Source: Aquipseudomonas alcaligenes NBRC 14159 (GTDB lineage Bacteria; Pseudomonadota; Gammaproteobacteria; Pseudomonadales; Pseudomonadaceae). From it: a stretch of 64,000 nucleotides of DNA. How positions within the stretch are numbered: the first letter of the stretch is position 1; the number at the start of each line of letters is the position of its first letter. The notes beneath the pieces were generated by a model that saw only the letters and a program-made list of their open reading frames with translations, was not told the origin of the DNA and ran no database searches. Both the position numbers and the translations under genes were made by a program. Location: NCBI RefSeq assembly GCF_000467105.1, contig NZ_BATI01000024.1, forward strand, positions 42,490 to 106,489, in the 5' to 3' direction. Positions 11,267 through 20,476 of this stretch are shown here, piece by piece.

Positions 11267-12048
11267 TCCTCACCTCCGGCCTGGCCGTGGGCGGCCGCCG
11301 TGCGGGCTTCCAGCGCACGCAGGGCCTGCAGCTCGACCTCGGTGGGCGGCGCAGTCTCGATCACCTGCTCGGCGAAACGGATGGCCCAGCCAGTGTGCTC
11401 GATCACCTGTTCGCGGGTCACGCCCGGATGCAGCGCGGTGACGATGAACTCATGGGTGCCGGCTTCAGGCTCCATGATGCACAGGTCGGTAATGATGCCC
11501 ACCGGCCCCTTGCCCGGCAGTCCCAGCTGCTGGCGGTGCTCGCCGCCCTCGCCGAAGCCCACCGAGGTGATGAAGGCCAGTTTGTCGACGAAAGTGCGGT
11601 GCGACTGCTTGAGGATGATCAGCACCTCCTTGGCGCTGCCGGCAATCTCCGGCGCGCCACCGGCGCCGGGCAGGCGCACCTTGGGGTTGTGGTAATCGCC
11701 GATCACGGTGGTGTTGATGTTGCCGTACTTGTCGACCTGGGCCGCGCCGAGGAAGCCCACGTCGATGCGCCCGCCCTGCAGCCAGTAGCGGAAGATCTCG
11801 CCGGTCGGCACCACGGTGTCGGCAGTCTCGGCCAGTTCGCCGTCACCGATGGACAGTGGCAACACGCTCGGTTTGGCGCCGATCGGGCCGGATTCATAGA
11901 TCAGGACCACATCCGGCGAGGACGTCAGACGTGCCAGGTTGGCTGCCTTGGACGGCAGGCCGATGCCGACGAAGCAGACCGCGCCGTTCTTCAGGCGGCG
12001 GGCGGCGGCCACGGTCATCATCTCATTGGTGCTGTAGTCGGTGCTCAT
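11263..12048 (-). CDS. catJ: 3-oxoadipate CoA-transferase subunit B
   Basis: A 261-residue beta subunit of the succinyl-CoA:3-oxoadipate CoA-transferase, which activates 3-oxoadipate for thiolysis. The likely active-site glutamate is E52 in [10 protein letters not shown]. The length is close to the 260-residue CatJ of P. knackmussii B13 rather than the shorter PcaJ (about 213 residues), which is why I use the cat name. ATG 12048 shares one base with the catI stop (TGATG) and has GGAGG 7 bases upstream. Confidence 0.93.
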   Translation of the reverse strand: MSTDYSTNEMMTVAAARRLKNGAVCFVGIGLPSKAANLARLTSSPDVVLIYESGPIGAKPSVLPLSIGDGELAETADTVVPTGEIFRYWLQGGRIDVGFLGAAQVDKYGNINTTVIGDYHNPKVRLPGAGGAPEIAGSAKEVLIILKQSHRTFVDKLAFITSVGFGEGGEHRQQLGLPGKGPVGIITDLCIMEPEAGTHEFIVTALHPGVTREQVIEHTGWAIRFAEQVIETAPPTEVELQALRALEARTAAAHGQAGGEE

Positions 12049-12896
12049 CACTTGTCCTCCGCGATCTTTTGCTGGAACTCACTGAAATCCCGGGTGCCAC
12101 GGATGTACTCATCGATCCAGGCGCTGAAGGCTTCCCGGTCACGGGCAATCGGATCCCAGGCCTGGTAGAAGCGGTTGTCGCGCTCGTAGTAGCCGTGGGC
12201 GTAGGACGGATGGGCGCCGCCGGGCACGTGGCAGACCGCGCTCAGCGCCCAGCCCGGCAGGACGCAGGCGTTCATCGGCGCGTTGAGGTCGTCGACGATC
12301 TCCTCCACCGTGACGATGCAGCGCTTCGCCGCCAGGGCCGCTTCCTTCTGCACGCCGAGGATGCCCCAGAGCAGCACATTGCCCTTGCGGTCGGCTTTCT
12401 GCGCATGGATCACGGTGACGTCCGGACGCACCGCCGGAGTGGCGGCCAGCTTCTCGCCGGTAAAGGGACAGGTGATGAACCTGATGCTCGGGTTGACCTT
12501 GGGCAGGTCGGAGCCGGCATAGGCGCGCAGCAAGGCGAATGGCAGACCGGAGGCTCCGGCGACATAGGCGTTGGCCAGGTCGGCATGGCTGTGCTCGTCG
12601 ATTTCCAGGGCGTTGGGCCACTGTTTTTCGACCGCATCGCGCAGGCGATGCAACGAGCCGACACCAGGGTTGCCGCCCCAGGAGAAGGTCAGCTTGCGCG
12701 CGCAACCGGCACCGATCAGCAGGTCGTAGGCCAGGTCCGGCGTCATGCGCACCAGGTGCAGGTTCTGCTTGCCCTGGCGGATGATCTCGTGCGACGCGGC
12801 AGTGGGAATCAGGTGAGTAAAGCCTTCGAGGGCGATGCAGTCGCCGTCGTTGACGTGGCGCGAAATGGCTTCGCCCAGAGAAATGATGTCGGCCAT
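12048..12896 (-). CDS. catI: 3-oxoadipate CoA-transferase subunit A
   Basis: A 282-residue alpha subunit, partner of CatJ. The start MADIISLGEAISRHV at 12896 is preceded by GAGAAGAA; the frame stays open upstream but without family resemblance. The motif EGFTHLIPTAASHEI matches the glutaconate-type CoA-transferase A subunit. Its length matches CatI of P. knackmussii B13 (282 residues) rather than PcaI (about 231). A PcaR-like box lies about 100 bp upstream, so this is probably the first gene of its own transcript, catIJFD. Confidence 0.93.
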   Translation of the reverse strand: MADIISLGEAISRHVNDGDCIALEGFTHLIPTAASHEIIRQGKQNLHLVRMTPDLAYDLLIGAGCARKLTFSWGGNPGVGSLHRLRDAVEKQWPNALEIDEHSHADLANAYVAGASGLPFALLRAYAGSDLPKVNPSIRFITCPFTGEKLAATPAVRPDVTVIHAQKADRKGNVLLWGILGVQKEAALAAKRCIVTVEEIVDDLNAPMNACVLPGWALSAVCHVPGGAHPSYAHGYYERDNRFYQAWDPIARDREAFSAWIDEYIRGTRDFSEFQQKIAEDK

Positions 12897-12998
12897 CGGG
12901 TTCTTCTCGCTAGTGGTACGGGGGCTGCGAGGACGCAGCCGGTATGAAACGAGGTTAGGGTCGGCACCTGGGCGGAACAATGCGCTAACGGCCTTACT

Positions 12999-13013
12999 GG
13001 GCGATTATCGAAC
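12999..13013 (-). promoter_or_regulatory. PcaR-like operator upstream of catI
   Basis: The minus strand reads GTTCGATAATCGCCC. As I recall it, the PcaR site at the P. putida pcaIJ promoter is GTTCGATAATCGCAC, so 14 of 15 positions match. It lies about 103 bp before the catI ATG, in the 142-bp gap after benF. pcaR itself is at 24803-25648. PcaR with 3-oxoadipate would then activate catIJFD. Confidence 0.65.
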
Positions 13014-13038
13014 CGTTCCGTCCCAGACCTGGCTCACC

Positions 13039-14319
13039 TCAGAGCAGGGTCCAGGTGTAGTTGAAGACCAGTCGGTTCTCGTCGATGTCGCTGCGGTAGT
13101 TGGAGCGCGCGGTGACGTTGCGCACGCGCACGCCAAGCCCCTTGAGCGCACCGCTCTGCACCACGTAGCCGATGTCCAGATCGCGCTCCCAGTCCTGCCC
13201 CTCGTAGCGCGAGCCGCCACGGTTGGTGGCCTGGGCATCGACGTTATCGCCTTCGATGTAGCGCACTCCGGCGATCAGTCCCGGCACGCCCAGGGCGGCG
13301 AAGTCGTAGTCATAGCGCACCTGCCAGGAGCGCTCGTCGGCCGAGGCGAACTCGTAGGTCGGCACCTCGTTGCCCAGCGGCGAGATGTTGGCGAACACCC
13401 GCGGGAAGGCGTTGTCGCCGTCTATGGCCTGGTAGCCGAGGTAGAAGGTGTGGCCGCCGTGTTTGGCCGACAGCAGGGCGAAAGCCGCCTGGTTGTCGAT
13501 ATCGCCGAGCAGGGCCTGGCCGTCCTCGCTCGAGTCGTAGACGCCGAGGTTGGCGCCGAGGGTCCAGGCGCCCAGCGGCTGGCTGTGCTTGAGGCCGAGG
13601 AAGCGCTGCTGGTAGATGTCCTCCAGCTGGCCGTACCAGGCGCTGGCGGTCGTGCGCGCAGTGTTGAAGGAATAGTCGCCGCCGGCGTAGTTGAAGGCAT
13701 CGCTGACCGCGCCGCGCTTTGGCAGATGGCCGAGCATGGCGATCATCTGGTCGTCGCCGGCCTCGTTGCGCAGGCTGGTGGAGTTGAGGTGGCCGGCCTG
13801 CAGGGTCAGCCCGGCGATCTCGCTGGAGGTCAGGTTCACGCCCTGGTAGCTCGGCGGCAGCAGGCGGATATCGGAGAACGCCAGCACGGGCAGGTTCGGC
13901 TGCAGCTCGCCGACCTTCAGCTCGGTATTCGACAAGCGCATCTTGCCGGCCACGCCCAGGCGGCTGTAGTCATCGGCCGCCTCGCCGTCCTCCTGAACCG
14001 GCAGCAGACCGCTGTTGACCCGCCCTCGCCCGCTGTCGAGCTTCACCCCCAGCAGGCCGATGGCGTCGACACCGAAGCCCACCGGCCCTTCCGTGTAGCC
14101 GGATTTGACGTTGAGGATGAAGCCCTGCGCCCACTCCTCCGCGCGGGACTGCTGATTCGGCCCGACGATATCGGAGAAGTCGCGGCTGAAGTAGTAGTTG
14201 CGCGCCGTGATGCTGGCAGTGGTGTCTTCGATGAAGCCGCCCTCGCCGGCCTGGCTCAGGCTCGGCAGGCAGGCGGCAATGGCGGTGGACAGCAGGCAAA
14301 GGCGTGGGGTGTGCGTCAT
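13039..14319 (-). CDS. benF: OprD-family outer-membrane porin (BenF-like)
   Basis: A 426-residue beta-barrel porin with a signal peptide (cleavage near [10 protein letters not shown]). The mature start [22 protein letters not shown] is typical of the OprD/OccK family, and the protein ends with alternating strands and a short aromatic tail (NYTWTLL). Its place directly after benE points to benzoate uptake, as for benF in P. putida. The leader contains an AACAACAA motif at 14333-14340. It could serve another aromatic acid. Confidence 0.88.
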   Translation of the reverse strand: MTHTPRLCLLSTAIAACLPSLSQAGEGGFIEDTTASITARNYYFSRDFSDIVGPNQQSRAEEWAQGFILNVKSGYTEGPVGFGVDAIGLLGVKLDSGRGRVNSGLLPVQEDGEAADDYSRLGVAGKMRLSNTELKVGELQPNLPVLAFSDIRLLPPSYQGVNLTSSEIAGLTLQAGHLNSTSLRNEAGDDQMIAMLGHLPKRGAVSDAFNYAGGDYSFNTARTTASAWYGQLEDIYQQRFLGLKHSQPLGAWTLGANLGVYDSSEDGQALLGDIDNQAAFALLSAKHGGHTFYLGYQAIDGDNAFPRVFANISPLGNEVPTYEFASADERSWQVRYDYDFAALGVPGLIAGVRYIEGDNVDAQATNRGGSRYEGQDWERDLDIGYVVQSGALKGLGVRVRNVTARSNYRSDIDENRLVFNYTWTLL

Positions 14320-14332
14320 CGTCGTGGTGCTC

Positions 14333-14340
14333 TTGTTGTT
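14333..14340 (-). promoter_or_regulatory. Hfq/Crc-type A-rich motif at benF
   Basis: AACAACAA fits the AANAANAA target through which Hfq with Crc blocks translation of catabolic mRNAs in Pseudomonas. It is 14 bases before the ATG. Confidence 0.6.
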
Positions 14341-14405
14341 ATCCAGGTTGCAGGAACCCGCCCGGCTGCCTCGGGGGCGGCCGGCTCGGGGAATCAGGAA
14401 AGGGA

Positions 14406-15611
14406 TCAGTCGCGCGCGGGCACGGCGCGCGGTGCCGGTATTGGCGGCCGACGCAGACGCAGCAGCAGGTGCGCGCCGATACCGAACAGCAGGCCCCAGA
14501 AGGCCGCCGACAGGCCGAGGAAACTCACCCCGGAGGCCGTCACCAGAAAGGTGAACAGCCCGGCGTCACGCTCGGCGGCCTCATTCAGGCTGCGCGCCAG
14601 CGCCTCGCTGAACGCGCCGTACAGCGCCAGCCCGGCCAGGGCGGCGATCAGCGCCGCGGGAAAGGCGGCGAACAGCGACACCAGAGTGGCGCCACCGATG
14701 CCCAGCGCCAGATAGGCCAGGCAGCCGACCACCGCGGCCACGTAGCGCCGCTCGGGGTCCTCGTGGGCCTCGCGGCCGGTGCACAGGCTGGCGGTGACCG
14801 CCGCCAGGTTCAGGCCGTGGCAGCCGAAAGGCGCCAGCAGCGCGCCCCCCAGGGCACTGGCGCCGATGATCGGGCTGGCCGGGGTGGCATAGCCGGCATT
14901 ACGCAGCACCGCCATGCCCGGCATGAACTGCCCGGTGAGCGCCACCAGCACCAAGGGCAGCGCCAGGTTGAGGGTGGCGGCCAGGCTGAATTCGGGGGCG
15001 ATCCACTGCGGCGTGGCCAGCTGCAGTACCAGCGCCTCGCTGCGCAGCTGGCCGCCGAGCAGGGTCAGTGCCGCGCCCACCAGCAGTACGCCAGCCACCG
15101 CGTAGCGTGGCGCCGCGCGACGCAGCAGCAGGTAGGTGACGAACATGCTGGCGATCAGCAGCGGCTGCTCGGGCAGCGCCTTGAACACCTCGATGCCGAA
15201 GGCGAACAGGATGCCGGCCTGCAGGCCGGCGGCGATGGAGCCGGGCAGCCGGGCGATCAGCCGGTCGAAGCTGCCGCTCAGGGCGATCAGCAGCAGGATC
15301 AGGTTGGCCACCAGGTAGGCGCCGATAGCCTGGTTCAGGCCCAGCTCGGGCAAGGCGCCGACCAGCAGCGCGCTGCCCGGGATCGACCAGGCGATCACCA
15401 CCGGCGTGCGGTAGCGCAGGCTGAGCAAGAGGCCCAGCACGCCACTGCCGATGGAGATGGCCCAGACCCAGGACGACAGCAGCGCCTGCGACAGGCCGGC
15501 GCTTTCCGCGGCGTGGAAAATCAGCACCAGCGGGCCGGCGTAGGAGATGGTGGTGGCGAGCAGCCCGGCCACCAGGGCCGGCAGGCTGAAATCGTTGAGC
15601 AGGGCTTTCAT
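14406..15611 (-). CDS. benE: Benzoate/H+ symporter BenE
   Basis: A 401-residue inner-membrane protein with about 12 hydrophobic segments. The start [17 protein letters not shown] at 15611 matches BenE family proteins (about 400 residues); the frame runs on upstream to 15839, but that part translates a repeat element. Conserved pieces include WSIPGSALL and the Gly/Ala-rich helices. It imports benzoate with protons, complementing BenK. The AACAACAA motif lies 43 bases upstream. It follows catA after about 240 bp that hold repeats but no gene. Confidence 0.92.
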   Translation of the reverse strand: MKALLNDFSLPALVAGLLATTISYAGPLVLIFHAAESAGLSQALLSSWVWAISIGSGVLGLLLSLRYRTPVVIAWSIPGSALLVGALPELGLNQAIGAYLVANLILLLIALSGSFDRLIARLPGSIAAGLQAGILFAFGIEVFKALPEQPLLIASMFVTYLLLRRAAPRYAVAGVLLVGAALTLLGGQLRSEALVLQLATPQWIAPEFSLAATLNLALPLVLVALTGQFMPGMAVLRNAGYATPASPIIGASALGGALLAPFGCHGLNLAAVTASLCTGREAHEDPERRYVAAVVGCLAYLALGIGGATLVSLFAAFPAALIAALAGLALYGAFSEALARSLNEAAERDAGLFTFLVTASGVSFLGLSAAFWGLLFGIGAHLLLRLRRPPIPAPRAVPARD

Positions 15612-15653
15612 GGTCCCTCGCAAGGTCAGGCTGGCACTTCTTGGGAAGCGCTC

Positions 15654-15661
15654 TTGTTGTT
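15654..15661 (-). promoter_or_regulatory. Hfq/Crc-type A-rich motif at benE
   Basis: AACAACAA on the minus strand, 43 bases before the benE ATG. It is further from the start than the other copies in this cluster, so its effect is less certain. Confidence 0.45.
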
Positions 15662-15730
15662 TGTGATGAGCCCCCCGCTCAAAGGGAGAGGTGACGGTAC
15701 GGCTCATATCAGCGCACGGGCGCTTTAGCC

Positions 15731-15835
15731 CCCTCTCCCGTTTACGGGAGAGGGCTGGGGAGAGGGTTGGACAGGCAACTCGGTACTGCTTGTTCCCCTC
15801 TCCCCCGCCCCCTCTCCCATGAATGGGCGAGGGGA
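15731..15835. repeat. CTCTCCC-type intergenic palindromes (pair)
   Basis: Two hairpins lie between catA and benE. One is CCCTCTCCCG-TTTA-CGGGAGAGGG at 15731-15754; the other is an imperfect copy at 15809-15835. Related elements occur at 49456-49480 and 54625-54715. They look like a dispersed REP-type family. Confidence 0.75.
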
Positions 15836-15851
15836 GCAAAGCGTCTTGCGC

Positions 15852-16793
15852 TTAAGCGCCCTGCAATGCGCGCGGACGGGCGCTGCGCTGCTCGGCCTTG
15901 GGCGCCGGGGCCTTCTGCAGCTGGAAGTTGAATTCCAGGGTGGCGAAGCGGTTGCCCTCAAGGCCACGGTCGCGCGCGGCAGCGGCGTCCTCGACGAACT
16001 GGATATCGCCGACCAGGCCGTCGCGGGTGGCGTAGGCGAAGTCGTCCCACAGGTACTTCTCGCCGGCCAGGTTGATCTGGGTGGTCAGGTGACGGTGGCC
16101 CGGCGCGGAGATGAAGAAGTGGATATGCGCCGGGCGCTGGCCATGACGGCCGAGCAGGTCCAGGCATTCCTGGGTCGGGCCGTCCGGGGCGCAGCCGTAG
16201 CCACATGGCACGATGCTGCGGGCGCGGTAGCGGCCCTCGGCATCGGTGACGATGCGGCGGCGCAGGTTGTAGGCGCTCTGGCTCTTGTCGAAGTAGGAGT
16301 AGTTGCCCTGGGTGTTGGCATGCCACAGGTCGACCACCGCGCCGGCGACCGGCTGGCCGTCGGTGTCGCGCACCACGCCTTCGAGGAACATCACGGTGGC
16401 CTTGTCCAGCTCAGTGCCATCGTCCATCCGCGCTTCGCCTTCGCAGACCGGGGCGCCGGCGACGTACAGCGGGCCTTCGATGGTGCGCGGGGTGCCGCCG
16501 GTGAGGCCGACCTGAGCGTCCTTGGCATCCTGCAGCAGGTCGAGGAAGTGCTCAAGGCCCAGACCGGCCACCAGCAGGCCGGCTTCGTTGCGCCCGCCCA
16601 GGCGGTTGAGATAATCCACCGCCTTCCAAAATTCGTCGTCGCTGACCTCCAGGTCTTCGACGATCCTGGCGATGTCACTGATGATGCGCAGGGTGAGCTG
16701 CTTGAGGCGCGGGCTGCCCTGATCGTTGTTGAGGCCGCTGGCCTCCTTGAACAGTTTCTGGACTTCGGCGGTGTGGCTGACTTTGACGGTCAT
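15852..16793 (-). CDS. catA: Catechol 1,2-dioxygenase
   Basis: A 313-residue intradiol dioxygenase that uses Fe(III) to cleave catechol to cis,cis-muconate. The four iron ligands can be placed at Y165 (GNYSYFD), Y199 (PCGYG), H223 and H225 (AHIHFF), within one residue of the positions in characterised enzymes. The N-terminal helical domain forms the dimer interface in the family. A GAGGAAAT ribosome site is preceded by an AACAACAA motif. It is the third gene of catBCA, 30 bp after catC. Confidence 0.97.
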   Translation of the reverse strand: MTVKVSHTAEVQKLFKEASGLNNDQGSPRLKQLTLRIISDIARIVEDLEVSDDEFWKAVDYLNRLGGRNEAGLLVAGLGLEHFLDLLQDAKDAQVGLTGGTPRTIEGPLYVAGAPVCEGEARMDDGTELDKATVMFLEGVVRDTDGQPVAGAVVDLWHANTQGNYSYFDKSQSAYNLRRRIVTDAEGRYRARSIVPCGYGCAPDGPTQECLDLLGRHGQRPAHIHFFISAPGHRHLTTQINLAGEKYLWDDFAYATRDGLVGDIQFVEDAAAARDRGLEGNRFATLEFNFQLQKAPAPKAEQRSARPRALQGA

Positions 16794-16807
16794 GATGATT
16801 TCCTCGC

Positions 16808-16815
16808 TTGTTGTT
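16808..16815 (-). promoter_or_regulatory. Hfq/Crc-type A-rich motif at catA
   Basis: AACAACAA lies directly upstream of the catA ribosome site (AACAACAAGCGAGGAAATC). This position would let Hfq/Crc block initiation. Confidence 0.6.
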
Positions 16816-16823
16816 GTCGGGGC

Positions 16824-17114
16824 TTAGCGGTCGTCGCTATGAATCGACGAGGGATGGCGGCACAGGCCGTCGATTTCGATATCCATGTAGGGGAACAGCG
16901 GCAGCTGCAGCAGGGTGTCGTGCAGGGCCTCGACGCTTTCCACGTCGAACACGCTGTAGTTGGCGTAGTGCCCGGCGATGCGCCACAGGTGGCGCCACTT
17001 GCCTTCGCGCATCAGGCCCTGGGCCAGCGCCTTCTCGTCGGCCTTGAGCTGGGCGGCGCGCGCCGGGTCCATGTCGGCCGGCAGGCGGACGGTCATCTTC
17101 ACGTGGAACAGCAT
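16824..17114 (-). CDS. catC: Muconolactone delta-isomerase
   Basis: A 96-residue enzyme, the usual family size, that converts muconolactone to 3-oxoadipate enol-lactone. The N-terminal MLFHVKMTVRLP and internal EGKWRHLWRIAGHYAN are typical of CatC, a small decamer-forming protein. AGGAAG sits 6 bases before the ATG. It lies 17 bp after catB. Confidence 0.96.
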   Translation of the reverse strand: MLFHVKMTVRLPADMDPARAAQLKADEKALAQGLMREGKWRHLWRIAGHYANYSVFDVESVEALHDTLLQLPLFPYMDIEIDGLCRHPSSIHSDDR

Positions 17115-17131
17115 GGGAACTTCCTCTCAGG

Positions 17132-18253
17132 TCACTCGCGGGCGAAGAACGCCAGGCGCTCTTCGTCCAGGGTCAGGCCGAGGCCGGGGGTGCGCGGCAC
17201 CTGCAGGGCGAAGTCGCGGTAGACCGGCGCCTCGGTGACGATTTCTTCGGTCAGCAGCAGCGGGCCGAACAGCTCGGTACCCCAGGTCAGCTGGCGCAGG
17301 GTGACGAAGGCATGGGCCGAAGCCAGGGTGCCGATGGCGCCTTCGAGCATGGTCCCGCCATACAGGGCGATGCCGGCCGCTTCGGCGATCTGCGCGGTGC
17401 GCAGCACGGCGCGCGGGCCACCGTTCTTGGCGATCTTCAGGGCAAAGATGCTGGCCGCCCCATCAGCCGCCAGGCTAAAGGCGTCCTCGACGCTCTCGAT
17501 GGATTCGTCGGCCATGATCGGCGCCGGGCTGCGCTGGTTCAGGCGCACCTGGCCGGCGCGGTTGATGCGCGAGATTGGCTGCTCGATAAGGTCGATACCG
17601 TTGTCGCCCAGTACCTGGCAGGCGCGGATGGCCTGGGACTCGTCCCAGTACTGGTTGACGTCGACGCGCACGCTGGCACGCTCGCCCAGGGCCTGCTTGA
17701 TGGCGATGACGTGCTTGAGATCCTGGCTCACCGGGTTGGCGCCGATCTTCAGTTTGAAGATGCGGTGGCGGCGCAGATCGAGCATCTGCTCGGCCTCGGC
17801 GATGTCCTTGGCGGTGTCGCCGGAAGCCAGGGTCCAGGCCACTTCCAGGCTGTCGCGCACGCGGCCGCCGAGCAGCTCGCTGACCGCCAGGCCCAGGCGC
17901 TTGCCCTGAGCGTCGAGCAGCGCGCTTTCCAGGCCGGACTTGGCGAAGGTGTTGCCCTTGGCCGCCTTGTCCAGGCGCAGCATGCAGGCATTGATGTTGG
18001 CCGCGTCCTGACCGACCAGCAGCGGGCCGAGGTGGCTGTCGATGTTCTGCTTGATGCTCTCCGGGCTCTCGTTGCCATAGGCCAGGCCACCGATGGTGGT
18101 CGACTCGCCGATGCCTTCGAGGCCGTCGCTGCAACGCACGCGAATCACCACTAGGGTCTGCTGCTGCATGGTGTGCATCGCCAGCTTGTGCGGGCGGATG
18201 GTCGGCAGATCGACGATCACCGCCGACACGCTTTCGATCAGGACGTGGCTCAT
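17132..18253 (-). CDS. catB: Muconate cycloisomerase
   Basis: A 373-residue enolase-superfamily enzyme that cyclises cis,cis-muconate to muconolactone using Mn2+. The catalytic residues can be counted directly: K167 and K169 (FKLKIG), metal ligands D198, E224 and D249, and general acid/base K273 (ALKIAK). They match the classical P. putida numbering. It lies 29 bp after benK, so it reads on from the ben genes; the LysR gene catR usually found beside catB is absent. Confidence 0.97.
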   Translation of the reverse strand: MSHVLIESVSAVIVDLPTIRPHKLAMHTMQQQTLVVIRVRCSDGLEGIGESTTIGGLAYGNESPESIKQNIDSHLGPLLVGQDAANINACMLRLDKAAKGNTFAKSGLESALLDAQGKRLGLAVSELLGGRVRDSLEVAWTLASGDTAKDIAEAEQMLDLRRHRIFKLKIGANPVSQDLKHVIAIKQALGERASVRVDVNQYWDESQAIRACQVLGDNGIDLIEQPISRINRAGQVRLNQRSPAPIMADESIESVEDAFSLAADGAASIFALKIAKNGGPRAVLRTAQIAEAAGIALYGGTMLEGAIGTLASAHAFVTLRQLTWGTELFGPLLLTEEIVTEAPVYRDFALQVPRTPGLGLTLDEERLAFFARE

Positions 18254-18282
18254 TTCAGGCTTCCAGTCAGAGGGTTAAAGGC

Positions 18283-19623
18283 TCAGGCCTTGGCCGCCGT
18301 CAGCACCGCGGACGCCGCCTGGCGCCGCTGGCCGCTGAGGGTGAACACCGCCATGGCCAGGGCAGCGATGGCACCTGGCACGGCGAAGGCGATGAAGTTC
18401 AGTTGCAGCGGCAGGTTGATGGCCATCAGCGCACCACCGAGCAACGGGCCGACGATGGCGCCGTTGCGGCCGATGCCGGAGGCCCAACCGAGGCCGGTGG
18501 AGCGGATCGACAGGCCATAGAACTGCGCGGCGCCGGCGTACAGCAGGATCTGCGTGCCGATGGTGGTGGCGCCGGCGATGAAGATCAGGCCGTACAGCAG
18601 CGGCGTCGGACTGTTGAAGCCGAGGAGGCTGATCGACACGGCGGCGGCAATGAAGAAACCGACCATGACCTTGCCCAGGTTGAAGCGATCGCCCAGCCAG
18701 CCGCCGACGATAGCCCCGGCCATGCCGCCGAAATTCAGCGCCAGCAGGAACGACAGGCTCGAACCCAGGCTGTAGCCGGCGCTGGCCATCAGCTTGGGCA
18801 GCCAGGAACTCAGCGCGTAGACCATCAGCAGGCAGCAGAAGAACGCCAGCCACAGACACAGGGTGCGTAGCGCGCGGCCGTCGCGGAACAGCTCGAACAC
18901 GGCCACGCCCTGGCCTTGGCTGTCGCTCATGTGCAACTGGTCGGCCGCATCGATCAGCAGACCGGGCTCAACCTTCGCCAGTACCGCGCGGGCCGGCTCG
19001 TGACGGCCCTGGCGCACCAGGAAGCCAACCGACTCCGGCAGCTTCCACAGGATCAGCGGCAACAGCAGCAGCGGCACGGCGGCGGCGAAGAACATCGACT
19101 CCCAGCCGAAGCGCGGCAGCATGTAGATGCCCACGCCGGCGGCGAGCATGCCGCCCAGCGAGTAGCCGCTGAACATCACCGCCACCAGGGTGCTGCGCAG
19201 GCGCTTGGGCGCGTATTCGTTCATCAGCGCCACGGCGTTGGGCATCAGCCCGCCGCAGCCCAGGCCTGCGATGAAGCGGAAGATGCCGAACTCGGTCGGG
19301 CTGCTGGCGAAGCCGTTGAGGATGGTGGCGCTGGAGAACAGCACGAAGCAGATGGCGATGCCCTTCTTGCGCCCGATCTTGTCGGCCAGGGTGCCGAAAC
19401 TCAGGGCGCCGAACATCATTCCGAACAGTGCATAGCTGCCCAGGGCACCGGCCTGCAGCGGGGTCAGATTCCACTCCTGCATGATCGCCGGCAGCACCAC
19501 ACCGAAGATGAACAGGTCGTAGCCGTCGAAGATCAGCAGCAGCGCGCAGAGCGCCATGACCATCCAGTGAAAGCGGCTGAAGCGCGCGTTGTCGATAACC
19601 TGGTGAACGTCTATCTGTCGCAT
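18283..19623 (-). CDS. benK: Benzoate MFS transporter BenK (aromatic acid:H+ symporter)
   Basis: A 446-residue, 12-helix inner-membrane transporter. The first helix carries the DGYD motif of the aromatic acid:H+ symporter family (LLIFDGYDLFIFGVV), and the loop between helices 2 and 3 has the MFS motif GTLADKIGRKKG. It lies between benD and catB, the usual place for the benzoate permease. The leader has A-rich stretches matching the Hfq/Crc motif. Confidence 0.94.
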   Translation of the reverse strand: MRQIDVHQVIDNARFSRFHWMVMALCALLLIFDGYDLFIFGVVLPAIMQEWNLTPLQAGALGSYALFGMMFGALSFGTLADKIGRKKGIAICFVLFSSATILNGFASSPTEFGIFRFIAGLGCGGLMPNAVALMNEYAPKRLRSTLVAVMFSGYSLGGMLAAGVGIYMLPRFGWESMFFAAAVPLLLLPLILWKLPESVGFLVRQGRHEPARAVLAKVEPGLLIDAADQLHMSDSQGQGVAVFELFRDGRALRTLCLWLAFFCCLLMVYALSSWLPKLMASAGYSLGSSLSFLLALNFGGMAGAIVGGWLGDRFNLGKVMVGFFIAAAVSISLLGFNSPTPLLYGLIFIAGATTIGTQILLYAGAAQFYGLSIRSTGLGWASGIGRNGAIVGPLLGGALMAINLPLQLNFIAFAVPGAIAALAMAVFTLSGQRRQAASAVLTAAKA

Positions 19624-19640
19624 GGCATCGGTTCTCTCTG

Positions 19641-19648
19641 TTGTTTTT
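19641..19648 (-). promoter_or_regulatory. Hfq/Crc-type A-rich motif at benK
   Basis: The minus strand reads AACAAAAACAACAG here; both AACAAAAA and AAAAACAA fit AANAANAA. It lies about 18 bases before the benK ATG. Confidence 0.5.
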
Positions 19649-19687
19649 GTTGTGAACGACTGTTGGGCTGGAAAGCGCGACCGGGCA

Positions 19688-20461
19688 CTAGCCCAGATCG
19701 CCGCCGCCCACCGGCAGGGTCACGCCAGTGATGTAGGAGGCTTCGTCAGAGGCCAGGAAGAGGATCGCGCCGACCTGTTCGTCGATGGTTCCGTAGCGCT
19801 TCATCAGGCTGCTCTGCACGGTCTGGTCGACGATCTGCTGGTACCAGCCCTTCTCCTCGGCGCTCGGTTCGGCGGCGTTGCGCGGGATGCGCCGCGGCGG
19901 CGCCTCGGTGCCACCGGGGGCGGTGGCGTTGACCCGGATGCCGCGCTCGGCGGTCTCGAACGCCAGGCAGGCGGTCAGCGCGTTGACGCCGCCCTTGGCC
20001 GCGCCGTAGGGCACGCGGTTGACCCCGCGGGTGGCGATGGAGGAGACGTTGACGATGGCGCCAGCGCCCTGCGCCAGCATCTGCGGCAGCGCGGCGTGGC
20101 AACACCACAGGGTGGGGAACAGCGAGCGACGCACCTCGGCCTCGATCTGCGCGGTTTCGTAGTGCTCGAACGGCTTGGCCCAGATGGTGCCGCCGACGTT
20201 ATTGATCAGGATGTCGAGGCGGCCGAAGCGCTCGACGGCAGAGCGCATCACGCCCTGGCAGTCGCCGGCCTGCTCCAGGTCGGCGGTCAGGGTCAGCACG
20301 TTGCCGCCCAGTTGCTCGGCAAGCTCGTGGACCAGCTCGGAGCGGTCCACCGCCACCAGTTGCGCGCCCTCCTCCAGCAGCCGCTCCGCGACGCGGCGGC
20401 CGATGCCCTGGGCGGCACCGGTGACCACGGCGACCTTGTCTTGGAAACGTTTCTTCATCAT
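19688..20461 (-). CDS. benD: Benzoate cis-dihydrodiol dehydrogenase BenD
   Basis: A 257-residue short-chain dehydrogenase that oxidises and decarboxylates 1,6-dihydroxycyclohexa-2,4-diene-1-carboxylate to catechol with NAD+. It has the cofactor motif TGAAQGIG near the N-terminus, NNVGG, and the catalytic YGAAK. Three starts are close together (GTG 20467, ATG 20461, ATG 20458); GAGG lies 5 to 8 bases before the two ATGs, so I use 20461. It lies about 15 bp after benC. Confidence 0.94.
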   Translation of the reverse strand: MMKKRFQDKVAVVTGAAQGIGRRVAERLLEEGAQLVAVDRSELVHELAEQLGGNVLTLTADLEQAGDCQGVMRSAVERFGRLDILINNVGGTIWAKPFEHYETAQIEAEVRRSLFPTLWCCHAALPQMLAQGAGAIVNVSSIATRGVNRVPYGAAKGGVNALTACLAFETAERGIRVNATAPGGTEAPPRRIPRNAAEPSAEEKGWYQQIVDQTVQSSLMKRYGTIDEQVGAILFLASDEASYITGVTLPVGGGDLG

Positions 20462-20476
20462 GCCCACCTCACTCGC